DNA from: Cupriavidus yeoncheonensis
Lineage (GTDB): Bacteria > Pseudomonadota > Gammaproteobacteria > Burkholderiales > Burkholderiaceae
DNA length: 64,000 bases
Reading direction: 5' to 3'
Assembly (NCBI RefSeq): GCF_905397275.1
Contig: NZ_CAJPUY010000019.1
Coordinates: 100,523-164,522 of the forward strand
Of this stretch, positions 36,374-46,007 are shown piece after piece; position 1 is the first letter of the stretch; the number at the start of each line of letters is the position of its first letter. Made by a program: the position numbers and the translations under genes. A model generated the notes under the pieces. That model did no database searches. It was not told where the DNA came from and saw nothing but the letters and a program-made list of their open reading frames with translations.

Positions 36374-37240
36374 ATGATCGCACCCGCAGCCCCCGCCGCG
36401 GAGGCTCCCGCTTTCCCTCCGCCTGCCTCGCATCCCCCGCCAGGCCGGGAGGAGGCCGTGGCCGTGCTCGAGCATCGCTACCCCAGCCTGTGGCGCGCAG
36501 GCCAGCTTGGCCGCGCCGGCAGCCAGCCGGTGTGGCCGGCCGGCTATGCCGGGCTGGCGGCGGAACTGCCCGGCGGCGGCTGGCCGGTCGGCGGGGTGAC
36601 GGAGTTGCTGACCACGCAGGGCGGGGCGGGCGAACTGCGCCTGCTGCTGCCGGCGCTGCTGGCGCTGGCGGCGGCGGGGCGGCGCATCGGGCTGGTGGGG
36701 CCGCCTTACCTGCCCAATGCGATGGGGCTGGCCGCGGCGGGCTTGCCGGCGCGCCAGCTCTACTGGGTCCGCGCGGCCGCCGGTGCCGGCAAGAGCGCGC
36801 AGCAGGCCGATGTGCTGTGGGCGGCCGAGCAGATGCTGCGCAGCCAGGCGTTCGGCGCGGTGCTGGTGTGGCTGCCGGCCGCGCGGCCGGCAGCGATGCG
36901 CCGCCTGCAGGTGCTGGCGCAGGCCGGCGACGCCGCGGTGTGGGCCATGCGCCCGGCCGCGGCGCTGCGCGAGTCGTCGCCGGCGGTGCTGCGCTTGCTG
37001 CTGTCGCCGCTGCCGGGCAACGAGCTGTCCGTCATCTTCCACAAGCGGCGCGGCCCGGTGCGCGAGGCCCCGCTGCTGCTGCGGCTGGATGGCATGGAGG
37101 GCGCCCGGCGCGGCGGCGGCCACGCCGCGCCTGCCCCGGCTGTTTCACCTGTTGTTGCGGGAGGTTCCGCCCATGTCGTACTGGATCGCGGTGCATCTGC
37201 CGCGCCTGTCGCTGGACGCGCTGCAGCCGAGCTGGCCTGA
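36374..37240 (+). CDS. imuA: ImuA, SOS mutasome accessory protein (RecA/SulA-like)
   Basis: 288 residues. ImuA works with ImuB and DnaE2 in damage-induced mutagenic lesion bypass. GGGWPVGGVTELLTTQGGAGELRLLLPALLA corresponds in part to the RecA-like nucleotide-binding region, though the P-loop is degenerate. YWVRAAAGAGKSAQQADVLWAAEQMLRS follows in part. The ATG at 36374 lies 48 bp after the LexA box. The last 68 bp overlap imuB in another frame, and there the third-position GC of the imuA frame drops. Confidence 0.9.
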   Translation: MIAPAAPAAEAPAFPPPASHPPPGREEAVAVLEHRYPSLWRAGQLGRAGSQPVWPAGYAGLAAELPGGGWPVGGVTELLTTQGGAGELRLLLPALLALAAAGRRIGLVGPPYLPNAMGLAAAGLPARQLYWVRAAAGAGKSAQQADVLWAAEQMLRSQAFGAVLVWLPAARPAAMRRLQVLAQAGDAAVWAMRPAAALRESSPAVLRLLLSPLPGNELSVIFHKRRGPVREAPLLLRLDGMEGARRGGGHAAPAPAVSPVVAGGSAHVVLDRGASAAPVAGRAAAELA

Positions 37241-38777
37241 GCCGGTCACGGCGCCGTCTTCCACGCCATCCTTCCCCCGCGGCACGCTGCACCATGCCCT
37301 GCCGGTGGTGGTGATGGAGCGCGAGCGCGTGATGCTGGCCAACGCCCCGGCCATGGCGCTGGGCGTGGGTTTCGGCATGCGGCGCGGCGGCGTGCAGGCG
37401 CTGTCGGCCGACGTGGTGCAACTGGAGCGCGACCCGGTCGCCGAAGCCGGGCTGCTGCACGCGGCGGCGCTGGCGCTGCTGCATTTCACGCCGCTCGTGA
37501 CGTTCGATGAAGACCCGGAAGCGGCCACGCTGATGCTCGACGTCAGCGCCAGCCTGCGCCTGTTCGGCGGCCACCGTGCGCTGTGCCGGGCGGTGCGCGC
37601 GTGCGTGCGGCAACTCGGCACGTTTGCGCAGGTGGGCAGCGGGGCCACGGCCCATGGCGCGGCATGGCTGGCGCGCCAGCCCATGCGCCGCACCCGCCGC
37701 GGCATCGTGCGGCCGGCGCGGCGGGCGGTGCAGGCCGCGCGCATGGGCCGCCTGCTGGATCGCCTGCCGGTCGAGGTGCTGCGCCTGCTGGCGGATCCGG
37801 CCTGGCTCGACGGTATCGGCTGCCGCACGCTCGGCGAAGTGCGGCGCCTGCCGCGCGCAGGGCTGGCGCGCCGGCTGGGCCCGGAATTGCTGGCCCGGCT
37901 GGACCAGGCCTATGGCGAGGCCACGGCCAGCTTCACCTGGTTTGCCGCGCCGCCCGCGTTCGCGCAGCGCATGGACCTGCCCGGCCGCATCGAATCGGCC
38001 GAAGGCGTGCTGGCCGGCGCGCAGCGCCTGCTGCTGGCGCTGGCCGGCTGGCTGGCGGTGCAACAGGCCGGGGTCACGCGTTGCGTGCTGGTGCTCGAAC
38101 ATGAGCGCTACCGGCTCGGCGTCGATACCGTGGGCACGCCCGTGATGGTGGGTCTGGCTCAGCCCAGCCGCGATCCGGCGCACCTGTCGCGCCTGCTGCG
38201 CGAGAAGCTGGACAAGCTGAATTTCCATGCCCCCGTGACGGGCCTGGCGCTGCGCGTGGAGGCCATGGCGGAGTACCGGCCGCAGAGCGATGCGCTGTTC
38301 CCCGAGCCCGGCGGCACGCCGGCCGAACTGGGCCGCGTGCTCGACACGCTGGTCGCGCGCCTGGGCCGCGACAACGTGCTGCAGCCGCAGCCACTGGCCG
38401 ATCACCGGCCCGAGTGCGCCAACCGCTGGTGCCCGCTCGACGAGGCCGCCGGCAAGCCGGCGGGCGCGCCGTTGCCACCGCTGCCGACGTTACCCGAGCG
38501 CCCGTTGTGGCTGTTGCCGCAACCGCAGCCGCTGCCGGTGCGCAACCACCGTCCGAACCACGGCGGGCCGCTGAGCATGCTGACGCGGCCGGAGCGCATC
38601 GAAGCCGGGTGGTGGGACGGCGCGCTGGCCACGCGCGACTACTTCATCGCCGAGCGCGCCGACGGCCTGCGCTGCTGGGTCTACCGCGAGCGCCCCGGCC
38701 ATCCGGGGCGTGATGGAGGCGATGGGCAGAATGACGGCGGCGAATACCGCTGGTTCCTGCATGGCTTGTTCGCATGA
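37173..38777 (+). CDS. imuB: ImuB, catalytically inactive Y-family polymerase-like protein
   Basis: 534 residues. It bridges ImuA, DnaE2 and the beta clamp. The N-terminus (MSYWIAVHLPRLSLDAL) lacks the catalytic Asp seen in true Y-family polymerases. The palm block LMLDVSASLRLFGG likewise lacks the usual Asp-Glu pair. GGGAGG precedes the ATG at 37173, inside imuA. The stop overlaps the dnaE2 start (ATGA). Confidence 0.93.
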   Translation: MSYWIAVHLPRLSLDALQPSWPEPVTAPSSTPSFPRGTLHHALPVVVMERERVMLANAPAMALGVGFGMRRGGVQALSADVVQLERDPVAEAGLLHAAALALLHFTPLVTFDEDPEAATLMLDVSASLRLFGGHRALCRAVRACVRQLGTFAQVGSGATAHGAAWLARQPMRRTRRGIVRPARRAVQAARMGRLLDRLPVEVLRLLADPAWLDGIGCRTLGEVRRLPRAGLARRLGPELLARLDQAYGEATASFTWFAAPPAFAQRMDLPGRIESAEGVLAGAQRLLLALAGWLAVQQAGVTRCVLVLEHERYRLGVDTVGTPVMVGLAQPSRDPAHLSRLLREKLDKLNFHAPVTGLALRVEAMAEYRPQSDALFPEPGGTPAELGRVLDTLVARLGRDNVLQPQPLADHRPECANRWCPLDEAAGKPAGAPLPPLPTLPERPLWLLPQPQPLPVRNHRPNHGGPLSMLTRPERIEAGWWDGALATRDYFIAERADGLRCWVYRERPGHPGRDGGDGQNDGGEYRWFLHGLFA

Positions 38778-41700
38778 GCGCGCCCGAGCTGTCCGCGTGG
38801 CTGCCCACGCTGCCCGACTACGTGGAGCTGCACTGCATCTCCAACTTCACGTTCCTGAACGGGGCGTCGCATCCGGTTGAGCTGATCGAGCGCGCCTTCC
38901 AGCTCGGCTACCGCGGCATCGCGCTGACCGACGAATGCTCGGTGGCCGGCACCGCCCGCGCGCACGATGCCATCAAGACGCTGCGCCAGCGCCTGGACGA
39001 AGCGGTGAAACGCGGCGAGGCCACCGCCGGCGATGCGCAGGACGACGGCGAACTCAATGCGCTGAAGCAACACGCCGAAGCCGCCAGGGCCTTCCAGTTG
39101 CTGATCGGCAGCCGCTTCAGCCTGACCGCGCCGGGGGACGCGGACGAACGGCCACCGCTGCGGATGGTCCTGATCGCGCAGCATCGCGAAGGGTTCGGCA
39201 ACCTGTGCGAGCTGATCACGCTGGGCCGCATGCGCGCGCAGAAGGGCAGCTACCGGCTGCATCCCGAAGACCTGTCCGCACCCGATCAAGACCAGCGCCA
39301 CCTGCGCGGCATGCCGGGCTGCCTGGCACTGCTGCTGCCCGACTACTGCGCCGATCCGGTGCAGTTGCTGGAGCAGGCGCAATGGTGCCGCGAGGTCTTT
39401 GGCGAGCGCGCCTGGATCGCGCTGGAACAGCTGCAAGGCCATGCCGATGCGCTGCATCGCAGCCGGATCGAGGCCGTTTCGGCACAGTCCGGCGTGCCGA
39501 TGGTGGCGGCGGGCGCGGTGACCATGCACGTGCGCTCGCGCAAGCCGCTGTCCGACGTGCTGACGGCGATTCGGCTGGGCAAGCCGCTGCCCGAATGCGG
39601 CATGGCGCTGGCGCCCAATGCCGAACAGCACCTGCGCATGCGCCAGGTGCTGTCGCGCCTGTATCCGCGCGAGGCGCTGGCGCAGACGCTGAAGATTGCC
39701 GGGCTGTGCGATTTCTCGCTCGATACGCTGCGTTATGAGTATCCCGAGGAACTGGTGCCCAGGGGCGAGACGCCGATCAGCTACCTGCGCAAGGAGGTGG
39801 AGGCTGGCAAGCGCGTGCGTTTCCCCAAGGGGCTGAAGCCGGAGTGGGAGGATCAGCTCGAAGACGAACTGAAGCTGATCGAGGAAATGCAATATGAGCA
39901 CTTTTTCCTGACCGTGCACGACATCGTGCGCGAGGCGCGCGCGCGGGGCATCCTGTGCCAGGGCCGCGGCTCCGCGGCCAATTCGCTAGTGTGCTACTGC
40001 CTTTACGTCACCGAGGTCAGCCCCGAGCAGGCCAACCTGCTGTTCGGCCGCTTTCTCTCGCGCGAGCGCGACGAGCCGCCCGATATCGACGTGGACTTCG
40101 AGCACCAGCGGCGCGAAGAGATCATCCAGTACATCTACGGCAAGTATGGCCGCGACCGCACCGCGCTGGCCGCGTCGCTGATCACCTACCGCTCGCGCAG
40201 CGCGCTGCGCGACGTCGGGCGCGCGCTGGGCATCGATGCCAGCGTGGTGGAGCAGGTGGTCAAGGGGCAGGCGTGGTGGGAAAGCGGGCAGGGCTTCCTG
40301 GACCGCATCAGCCGCTACGGGCTGGATCGCGAATCACCGGCGGTGCTGCAGTGGGCCAGCCTGACCGAGCAGTTGCGCGGTTTCCCGCGCCACCTGTCGC
40401 AGCACGTGGGCGGCTTCGTGATGGCGCGCGGCAAGCTGTCGCGGCTGGTGCCGATCGAGAACGCGGCCATGGCCGACCGCAGCGTGATCCAGTGGGACAA
40501 GGACGACCTGGAATCGCTGGGCCTGCTCAAGGTGGATGTGCTCGCGCTGGGCATGCTGTCGGCCATCCGCCGCGCGCTCGCGCTGCTCCCGAATCCGGAT
40601 GAGGATCTTGCCAGGGCCGGCGTGCCGGCGCGGATGGAAGACATCCCGAAGGAAGACGATGAGACCTACGAGATGATCTGCCGCGCCGACACCGTCGGCG
40701 TGTTCCAGATCGAATCGCGCGCGCAGCAGTCGATGCTGCCGCGGCTGCGGCCGCGCAACTATTACGACCTGGTGGTGGAAGTCGCCATCGTGCGGCCGGG
40801 CCCGATCCAGGGCGGCATGGTCCATCCGTACCTGAAGCGGCGCGAGGCCGTTCGCCTCACGAAGCGGCCGCCGGCCTACTATGACGCGGTGATCGAAAAG
40901 GTGCTGGGCCGCACGCTGGGCATACCGATTTTCCAGGAACAGGTGATGCAGCTGGCCATCGACGGGGCCGGTTTCACGCCGGGGCAGGCCGACCAGCTGC
41001 GCCGCTCGATGGCAGCCTGGCGCCGCCGGGGCGACCTGGGCCGGCATCAGGAGGCGCTGATCGAGGGCCTGACCGGGCACGGGTATCCGATGTCCTTCGC
41101 GCAGGCCATCTGCAAGCAGATCGAAGGCTTCGGCGAATACGGGTTTCCGGAAAGCCATGCGGCCAGCTTTGCCAAGCTCGTCTATATCAGCGCCTGGCTC
41201 AAGTGCCACCATCCCTCGGCGTTCCTGTGCGCGCTGCTGAACAGCCAGCCGATGGGCTTCTATTCGCCGTCGCAGCTCGTGCAGGATGCGAAGCGCCATG
41301 GCGTGGCGGCATTGCCGGTCGATGTGACCGTCAGCCACTGGGACAGCACGCTGGAACCCGCGCCCGGGCAGACCGGCGCCGGCAAGCCGCCGGTGCGCCT
41401 GGGCATGAACCGCGTCAAGGGCATGCGCGAAGACGCCGCGCTGCGCATCGAGGCCGCGCGTGCGCAACGTCCGTTCGACAGCGTGGAAGACCTGGCCCTG
41501 CGCGCCGGGCTGGACCGGCACGATATCGATGTACTGGCCGCCTCCGACGCGCTGGCGGCACTCGCCGGCAACCGGCGCCAGGCCCGCTGGCAGGCCAGCG
41601 CCGCGGCGCTGCAGGTCGCGCACCGCGACCTGCTCCATGAAGCGCCGCTGATCGAGCAGCGGTTGTCGCTGCCGGCGCCACGCCTTGGTGAAGAGGTGGC

Positions 41701-42100
41701 CGCCGACTACGCCACCACGGGGCTGTCGCTCAAGTCCCATCCGCTTGCGCTGCTGCGCGCGAAGCTCGATGCCATGGACTACGCTACGGCGGAACAACTT
41801 TCCCACTGCCGCAATGGCCGGCGCGTGCGCGCCTGCGGCATCGTCACCGTGCGGCAGCGGCCCGCCACGGCCAGCGGCACCATCTTCGCCACCATCGAAG
41901 ATGAAACCGGCACCGTCAACCTGATCTACTGGCCCGACCTGATCGAGCGGCAGCGCAAGGAAGTGCTCGGCGCGACGCTGCTGGGCGTGGTCGGCACATG
42001 GCAGCGGCAGGGCGAGGTGCGCCACCTGGTGGCGCAGGAGCTGATCGACCTGAGCCCGCTGCTGGGCCGGTTGATGGTGGAGAGCCGCGATTTCCACTGA
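38774..42100 (+). CDS. dnaE2: Error-prone DNA polymerase III alpha, DnaE2/ImuC
   Basis: 1108 residues, a normal length for DnaE2. The N-terminal PHP domain starts ELHCISNFTFLNGASHP. The C-family palm carries catalytic Asp residues in PDIDVDFEHQR near residue 437. A helix-hairpin-helix region and a C-terminal OB fold (IFATIEDETGTVNLIYWPD) follow. It carries out lesion bypass and SOS mutagenesis with ImuA/ImuB. Confidence 0.96.
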   Translation: MSAPELSAWLPTLPDYVELHCISNFTFLNGASHPVELIERAFQLGYRGIALTDECSVAGTARAHDAIKTLRQRLDEAVKRGEATAGDAQDDGELNALKQHAEAARAFQLLIGSRFSLTAPGDADERPPLRMVLIAQHREGFGNLCELITLGRMRAQKGSYRLHPEDLSAPDQDQRHLRGMPGCLALLLPDYCADPVQLLEQAQWCREVFGERAWIALEQLQGHADALHRSRIEAVSAQSGVPMVAAGAVTMHVRSRKPLSDVLTAIRLGKPLPECGMALAPNAEQHLRMRQVLSRLYPREALAQTLKIAGLCDFSLDTLRYEYPEELVPRGETPISYLRKEVEAGKRVRFPKGLKPEWEDQLEDELKLIEEMQYEHFFLTVHDIVREARARGILCQGRGSAANSLVCYCLYVTEVSPEQANLLFGRFLSRERDEPPDIDVDFEHQRREEIIQYIYGKYGRDRTALAASLITYRSRSALRDVGRALGIDASVVEQVVKGQAWWESGQGFLDRISRYGLDRESPAVLQWASLTEQLRGFPRHLSQHVGGFVMARGKLSRLVPIENAAMADRSVIQWDKDDLESLGLLKVDVLALGMLSAIRRALALLPNPDEDLARAGVPARMEDIPKEDDETYEMICRADTVGVFQIESRAQQSMLPRLRPRNYYDLVVEVAIVRPGPIQGGMVHPYLKRREAVRLTKRPPAYYDAVIEKVLGRTLGIPIFQEQVMQLAIDGAGFTPGQADQLRRSMAAWRRRGDLGRHQEALIEGLTGHGYPMSFAQAICKQIEGFGEYGFPESHAASFAKLVYISAWLKCHHPSAFLCALLNSQPMGFYSPSQLVQDAKRHGVAALPVDVTVSHWDSTLEPAPGQTGAGKPPVRLGMNRVKGMREDAALRIEAARAQRPFDSVEDLALRAGLDRHDIDVLAASDALAALAGNRRQARWQASAAALQVAHRDLLHEAPLIEQRLSLPAPRLGEEVAADYATTGLSLKSHPLALLRAKLDAMDYATAEQLSHCRNGRRVRACGIVTVRQRPATASGTIFATIEDETGTVNLIYWPDLIERQRKEVLGATLLGVVGTWQRQGEVRHLVAQELIDLSPLLGRLMVESRDFH

Positions 42101-42184
42101 TCCGCCTGGCCGGTGCACCAAGAGCCTGTTTGAGAATGCCAGGGTGGCTCCCGACCCAGGGTGCTGGAAGCTGTATCCAATCGA

Positions 42185-43189
42185 TCAGCGCACGAAATAC
42201 GCCTTGACCGCGGCGACGAACGTGTCGATGTCCGCGCGAGAGACATCCTTGTGCGTGACGAAGCGCGATGCATAGAGCATCTGCGTGAGAATGCCGCGCT
42301 CCTTCAGCCACGCTTCAAGCAGCGCGCAGTGCTCCGGGGGAAATTGCGCGAAGACCATGTTGGTGGCATGCGACTGCACGCTGACCTCATCGATCCGCGA
42401 GAGCTCGGCCGCGAGATGGGCGGCGTTGTCGTGGTCTTCGGCAAGCCGCTCCACGTTGTGGTCCAGCGCGTACAGACACGCTGCCGCCAGCACGCCAGAC
42501 TGCCGCATTCCACCGCCTAACACCTTGCGCCAGCGATGCGCGACGTCGATCAGCGTCTTTGCGCCGACCAGCACCGAACCTACCGGCGCACCGAGGCCCT
42601 TTGAAAAGCAGATCGACACGGAATCGAAGGGCGCGCATAACGAGGCAATGCTCTGCATCGAGGCAACTGCGGCATTGCACACACGTGCCCCATCGAGGTG
42701 AGTCGCCAGCCCGCGTTCGCGGGCGAGCTGTATTGCCTGCGCGACGTAATCGGGGGGCAGCACCTTGCCGCCAATGGTGTTTTCCAGTGCCAGCAGACGC
42801 GTTCGCGCAAAATGATCGTCGATCGGCTTGATTGCCGCGATGACTTTGTCCAGCGGCAGGGAGCCATCAGGCGCGTTTTCAATCGGTTGCGGCTGAATGC
42901 TGCCAAGTACGGCCGCGCCGCCTCCTTCGTACTTGTAAGTATGCGCGGCCTGCCCGACGATGTATTCGTCGCCCCGCGCGCAGTGCGCCATCAGCGCGGC
43001 AAGATTGCTTTGTGTGCCACTCGGAAAAAACAGGCCAGCCTCCTTGCCGGCCCGCTCGGCTACCGCCGCCTGCAAGTGCAGGACCGTCGGATCGTCGCCC
43101 CACACATCGTCACCGACTTCGGCAGCCGTCATTGCGGCGAGCATCGCCTGATCGGGCCGGGTTACAGTATCGCTACGCAGATCTATCAT
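42185..43189 (-). CDS. ltaE: Low-specificity L-threonine aldolase
   Basis: 334-residue PLP enzyme cleaving threonine/allo-threonine to glycine and acetaldehyde. MIDLRSDTVTRP is the family start. H83 stacks on PLP and K197 (CFSKGLGAPVGS) is the Schiff-base lysine. AAGGAG precedes the ATG at 43189. It is convergent with dnaE2 and functionally unrelated. Confidence 0.93.
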   Translation of the reverse strand: MIDLRSDTVTRPDQAMLAAMTAAEVGDDVWGDDPTVLHLQAAVAERAGKEAGLFFPSGTQSNLAALMAHCARGDEYIVGQAAHTYKYEGGGAAVLGSIQPQPIENAPDGSLPLDKVIAAIKPIDDHFARTRLLALENTIGGKVLPPDYVAQAIQLARERGLATHLDGARVCNAAVASMQSIASLCAPFDSVSICFSKGLGAPVGSVLVGAKTLIDVAHRWRKVLGGGMRQSGVLAAACLYALDHNVERLAEDHDNAAHLAAELSRIDEVSVQSHATNMVFAQFPPEHCALLEAWLKERGILTQMLYASRFVTHKDVSRADIDTFVAAVKAYFVR

Positions 43190-43593
43190 TCGGTTCTCCT
43201 TGACTCTGACAGGGGGCGTCACTCCGGTGGCGCTGACGACATGGGTCGGCCTCCAAGTCTACCAACTGGCGCGTGGGGTTCAGCGGGAAAGCGTCGACAG
43301 ATAGGTCGACCATGCATGGGCGAGATGGTCGGGGTTTTGCCCCGCGAGGCGAGGTATCGCGCCTGCCGACGAAGCTCGGGTCCCGATCGGCAATCCGGAT
43401 TTCAACGCGTCATGCGCGCGCTGATCTTGCGCCGTGCCAAACTGATCGAGATCCGTCCGCTCGGCATGAGCCGCGAGTATGCGACCATCGCGTCCGCTTT
43501 GCCGACATCAAGAGGCTCAACGCCTGGTTTGGCCGCCGGCAGGTGATCGCAACCAAGCGACGCTCGCTATGCATTGATCAATGCCTGCACCAT
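43190..43593. other. 404-bp gap without a recognisable gene
   Basis: Short open frames exist (for example one reading MRALILRRAKLIEIRPLG at about 43410), but none has a ribosome site or a family match. It holds the threonine aldolase promoter and perhaps a decayed gene. Confidence 0.5.
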
Positions 43594-44004
43594 TTACGGT
43601 AGTTTGGGCGCCGTTGGCTCAGAACCCGACTTCACCTGACCGGCGCGTGCCGCGCGCAGCGCGTTCAGTTGCGCTGTCAGCCATGTCGCGCTCGTTTGCG
43701 CTGATGCTTCGCCGCACTGAACCAGATATGGCTTGCCGGTAATACTGCTCTTGCTGCCTGCAAGTTCGATGAACTGTTCGGCACTCGCCAGCGTGGTACG
43801 GTCCTCAATGTAGCGGAGTTTGACCAGCATATGATGCTTCGCATCCGGTGCCGAGTACCAAGTTCCGTTGCGGTTGAACCGGCAGCCCGATGCTTCGAGG
43901 CGAGCCAGCAAAGACGTAATCTCGGCCCGCACGGCGGGATTGGGTTCGCCGGCCTGGGCCGTCACTGTCGTGCTGACGGCCAGGACAATCAGGCAAGTAC
44001 GCAT
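43594..44004 (-). CDS. DUF5329-family exported protein
   Basis: 136 residues. The signal peptide is MRTCLIVLAVSTTVTAQAG. The mature part has EITSLLARLEASGCRFNRNG, WYSAPDAKHHMLVKL and YLVQCGE, matching DUF5329, with two Cys that could form a disulfide. I start at ATG 44004; a longer frame to 44061 lacks a signal peptide. Confidence 0.78.
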   Translation of the reverse strand: MRTCLIVLAVSTTVTAQAGEPNPAVRAEITSLLARLEASGCRFNRNGTWYSAPDAKHHMLVKLRYIEDRTTLASAEQFIELAGSKSSITGKPYLVQCGEASAQTSATWLTAQLNALRAARAGQVKSGSEPTAPKLP

Positions 44005-44057
44005 ATGGACCAACACGACCAGTCTCCTGGATGGCGCGCAGTCGGACGCCGCTCCGC

Positions 44058-44204
44058 TCAACGCAAATGCCCGCCAAACAGTCCAAGCAGGCCGATGACG
44101 ATCAGGTAAATGGCGACGATGTAGTTAAGCAGCCGGGGGATGACAAGAATCAGGATCCCCGCGATCAGCGATATGAGAGGGCCAGCGCTGGTGATGATGT
44201 TCAC
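44058..44204 (-). CDS. DUF3096 small membrane protein
   Basis: 48 residues from a GTG with AAGGAGG upstream. It is almost all hydrophobic: AGPLISLIAGILILVIPRLL, then NYIVAIYLIVIGLLGLFG, as in DUF3096. Two membrane helices are predicted. Function unknown. Confidence 0.85.
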   Translation of the reverse strand: MNIITSAGPLISLIAGILILVIPRLLNYIVAIYLIVIGLLGLFGGHLR

Positions 44205-44630
44205 GATGCCTCCTTGGTGCCGGCCGAGATAGACAACATTCATATACCTCCGCCCTGTCGGTCATGTTTGTGTTCTAGGCGGGTTTGGATGACTTGTCTG
44301 TCGGACCACCTCTTACCTTCGCGTCGGCGGTTCCCCTGGAAGGTCCAAGCACTGCCTCTGGCCGACTGACGAATACGCCACCGACCGAAGCTCCGGCGCC
44401 CGCTATTTTTTGGCTCATCGCCGATCTGCGGGGTGGGGCTGACGGTCTCGGAATCCGGGGCCTGAGGAGTAGGTCCGGGTGAGCCGTAGAGCGGGCAATC
44501 TGTGCAAGGGTTCAGACCGTCAGGCTTGCAGTGGCCGGTACGCAACTTCAATACAAAGAGTTCCGCTAGCCGCGCGAGCGTCACACCATGGTTCAATTTG
44601 CGCACTATATTGGACAGGCGCTGTCGCAAT
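44205..44630. other. Intergenic region before the glycosyltransferase
   Basis: No confident gene. A minus-strand frame that reads CKPDGLNPCTDCPLYG near 44500 looks unusual but has no supported start. The region must hold the promoters of the DUF3096 gene and the synthase operon; no clear operator was seen. Confidence 0.4.
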
Positions 44631-44663
44631 ATGCCGGCCGCGCCACTGGAAACCGGCCACGCC

Positions 44664-46007
44664 ATGCGCATCGAAGACGTCGACCCAGTACATTCCCGGC
44701 CGTTTGGCGCCGGGCCAGGCTCACTCGGCATCCGCGGCTTTGGTTGCGCCCTGGTTACGGCCACTGCATGGCTTGGCGTTTCTTTATGGCTGGCGCTGCC
44801 CTGGATGGCCGGACTTGCGGAAAAGATCGGCTCGGTACCCACATGGCTGATCGTTGGTGGCATTGCGCTGGCGCCAGGGTTCATGAACGCCTTTCAGACC
44901 GCCAGTCTCCTGCAACGTCCGAGTGGTCGATACCGCGAACCCGCTGCCTACCCCGCCCTGACAGTTCTGATCGCGGCCTATAACGAAGCCGACCAGATCG
45001 CCGATGCCTTGCGCTCTCTCCTGGGCCAGAAGTACTCTGCGCCGTTGGACATTGTTGTCATTGACGACGGTTCCCAGGACGGAACCGCAACGATCGTACG
45101 CGAGACGTTCCCGGAAGTCCGTGTGATTGCGTTGGCATGCAACGCGGGCAAGGCGGCGGCGCTCAATCGTGGACTGGCTGTCGCGCACCATGCTCTGGTC
45201 GTCACCGTCGACGGCGACAGTTGGCTGCATGCCGATGCGCTCCGTTATCTGGTACTGGAGTACGTGAACGGCCCACCCAATACCGCAGCGGTTGCCGGGG
45301 CCGTATTCGTGGGCAATGGGGACAGGAGCTGGTCGTCTCGCGTCCAGTACTGGGACTACTTGCATGGCATAGCGGCGACCAAACGCACGCAGGCCGCCTA
45401 TGGCGGCACGCTGGTCGCCCAAGGTGCCCTGTCACTGTACCGTACCGATCTGCTGCGAGAAATTGGCGGGTGGCCACAAAGCCTTGGCGAGGATATCGTC
45501 CTAACCTGGGCGTTGCTGTCCCGAGGATACGACGTCGGCTACGCCGAGCGGGCGCTCTGCTTTACCAACGTGCCGGAAACGTTCGGCGGCTTGCTCCGGC
45601 AGCGGGCTCGCTGGGCGAGAGGCATGATCGAGGCGTTCCGTCATCACCCTGGCATTCTGCGCCAGCGCCGCATCACAACATTTCTGGTTGGCTGGAATCT
45701 GCTTTTCCCGTGGCAGGACCTGGCCTTTACCTTTGCGTTTATTCCGGGCCTGGTACTCGCACTCTTCGGCCAGTACTGGTTGGTCGGTCCATTGACGCTG
45801 GCATTGATCCCATCGGCCGGCTTTATCGGCTTCGTGATGTACCGGATGAGTGCGAAAGTGTTTCAGCAGGCAGGCTGCAAAGTCGCGTGGGATCCGCTGG
45901 CACTTGTCTTCTACACGCTGGCGTATGGACTCATCAATCATCCGGCCAGTTTGCGTGGCTACCTCGCCGAATTGTTCGGACAGGCGAAAACGTGGGGTAC
46001 GAAATAA
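44664..46007 (+). CDS. Processive family-2 glycosyltransferase, PgaC/BcsA-like polysaccharide synthase
   Basis: 447-residue inner-membrane synthase. Two N-terminal helices (about 24-85) precede the GT-A domain, with DDGS (134-137), DGD (183-185), GED (275-277) and QRARW (313-317). These are the D,D,D,QxxRW set of processive beta-glycan synthases. Three to four C-terminal helices would form the channel. ATG 44631 is an alternative start. It overlaps the next gene by one base (TAATG). PgaC-like sugars (GlcNAc) are possible but not proven; there is no PgaB or PgaD here. Confidence 0.85.
   Translation: MRIEDVDPVHSRPFGAGPGSLGIRGFGCALVTATAWLGVSLWLALPWMAGLAEKIGSVPTWLIVGGIALAPGFMNAFQTASLLQRPSGRYREPAAYPALTVLIAAYNEADQIADALRSLLGQKYSAPLDIVVIDDGSQDGTATIVRETFPEVRVIALACNAGKAAALNRGLAVAHHALVVTVDGDSWLHADALRYLVLEYVNGPPNTAAVAGAVFVGNGDRSWSSRVQYWDYLHGIAATKRTQAAYGGTLVAQGALSLYRTDLLREIGGWPQSLGEDIVLTWALLSRGYDVGYAERALCFTNVPETFGGLLRQRARWARGMIEAFRHHPGILRQRRITTFLVGWNLLFPWQDLAFTFAFIPGLVLALFGQYWLVGPLTLALIPSAGFIGFVMYRMSAKVFQQAGCKVAWDPLALVFYTLAYGLINHPASLRGYLAELFGQAKTWGTK

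Noticed and set aside
40334..42121. 595-residue minus-strand open frame inside dnaE2
   Set aside because: Antisense shadow of the polymerase gene; composition is His/Arg/Gln-rich without motifs.
44240..44884. Minus-strand 214-residue frame with CKPDGLNPCTDCPLYG
   Set aside because: It overlaps the start of the glycosyltransferase, lacks a ribosome site, and shows no family; kept only as a remark.
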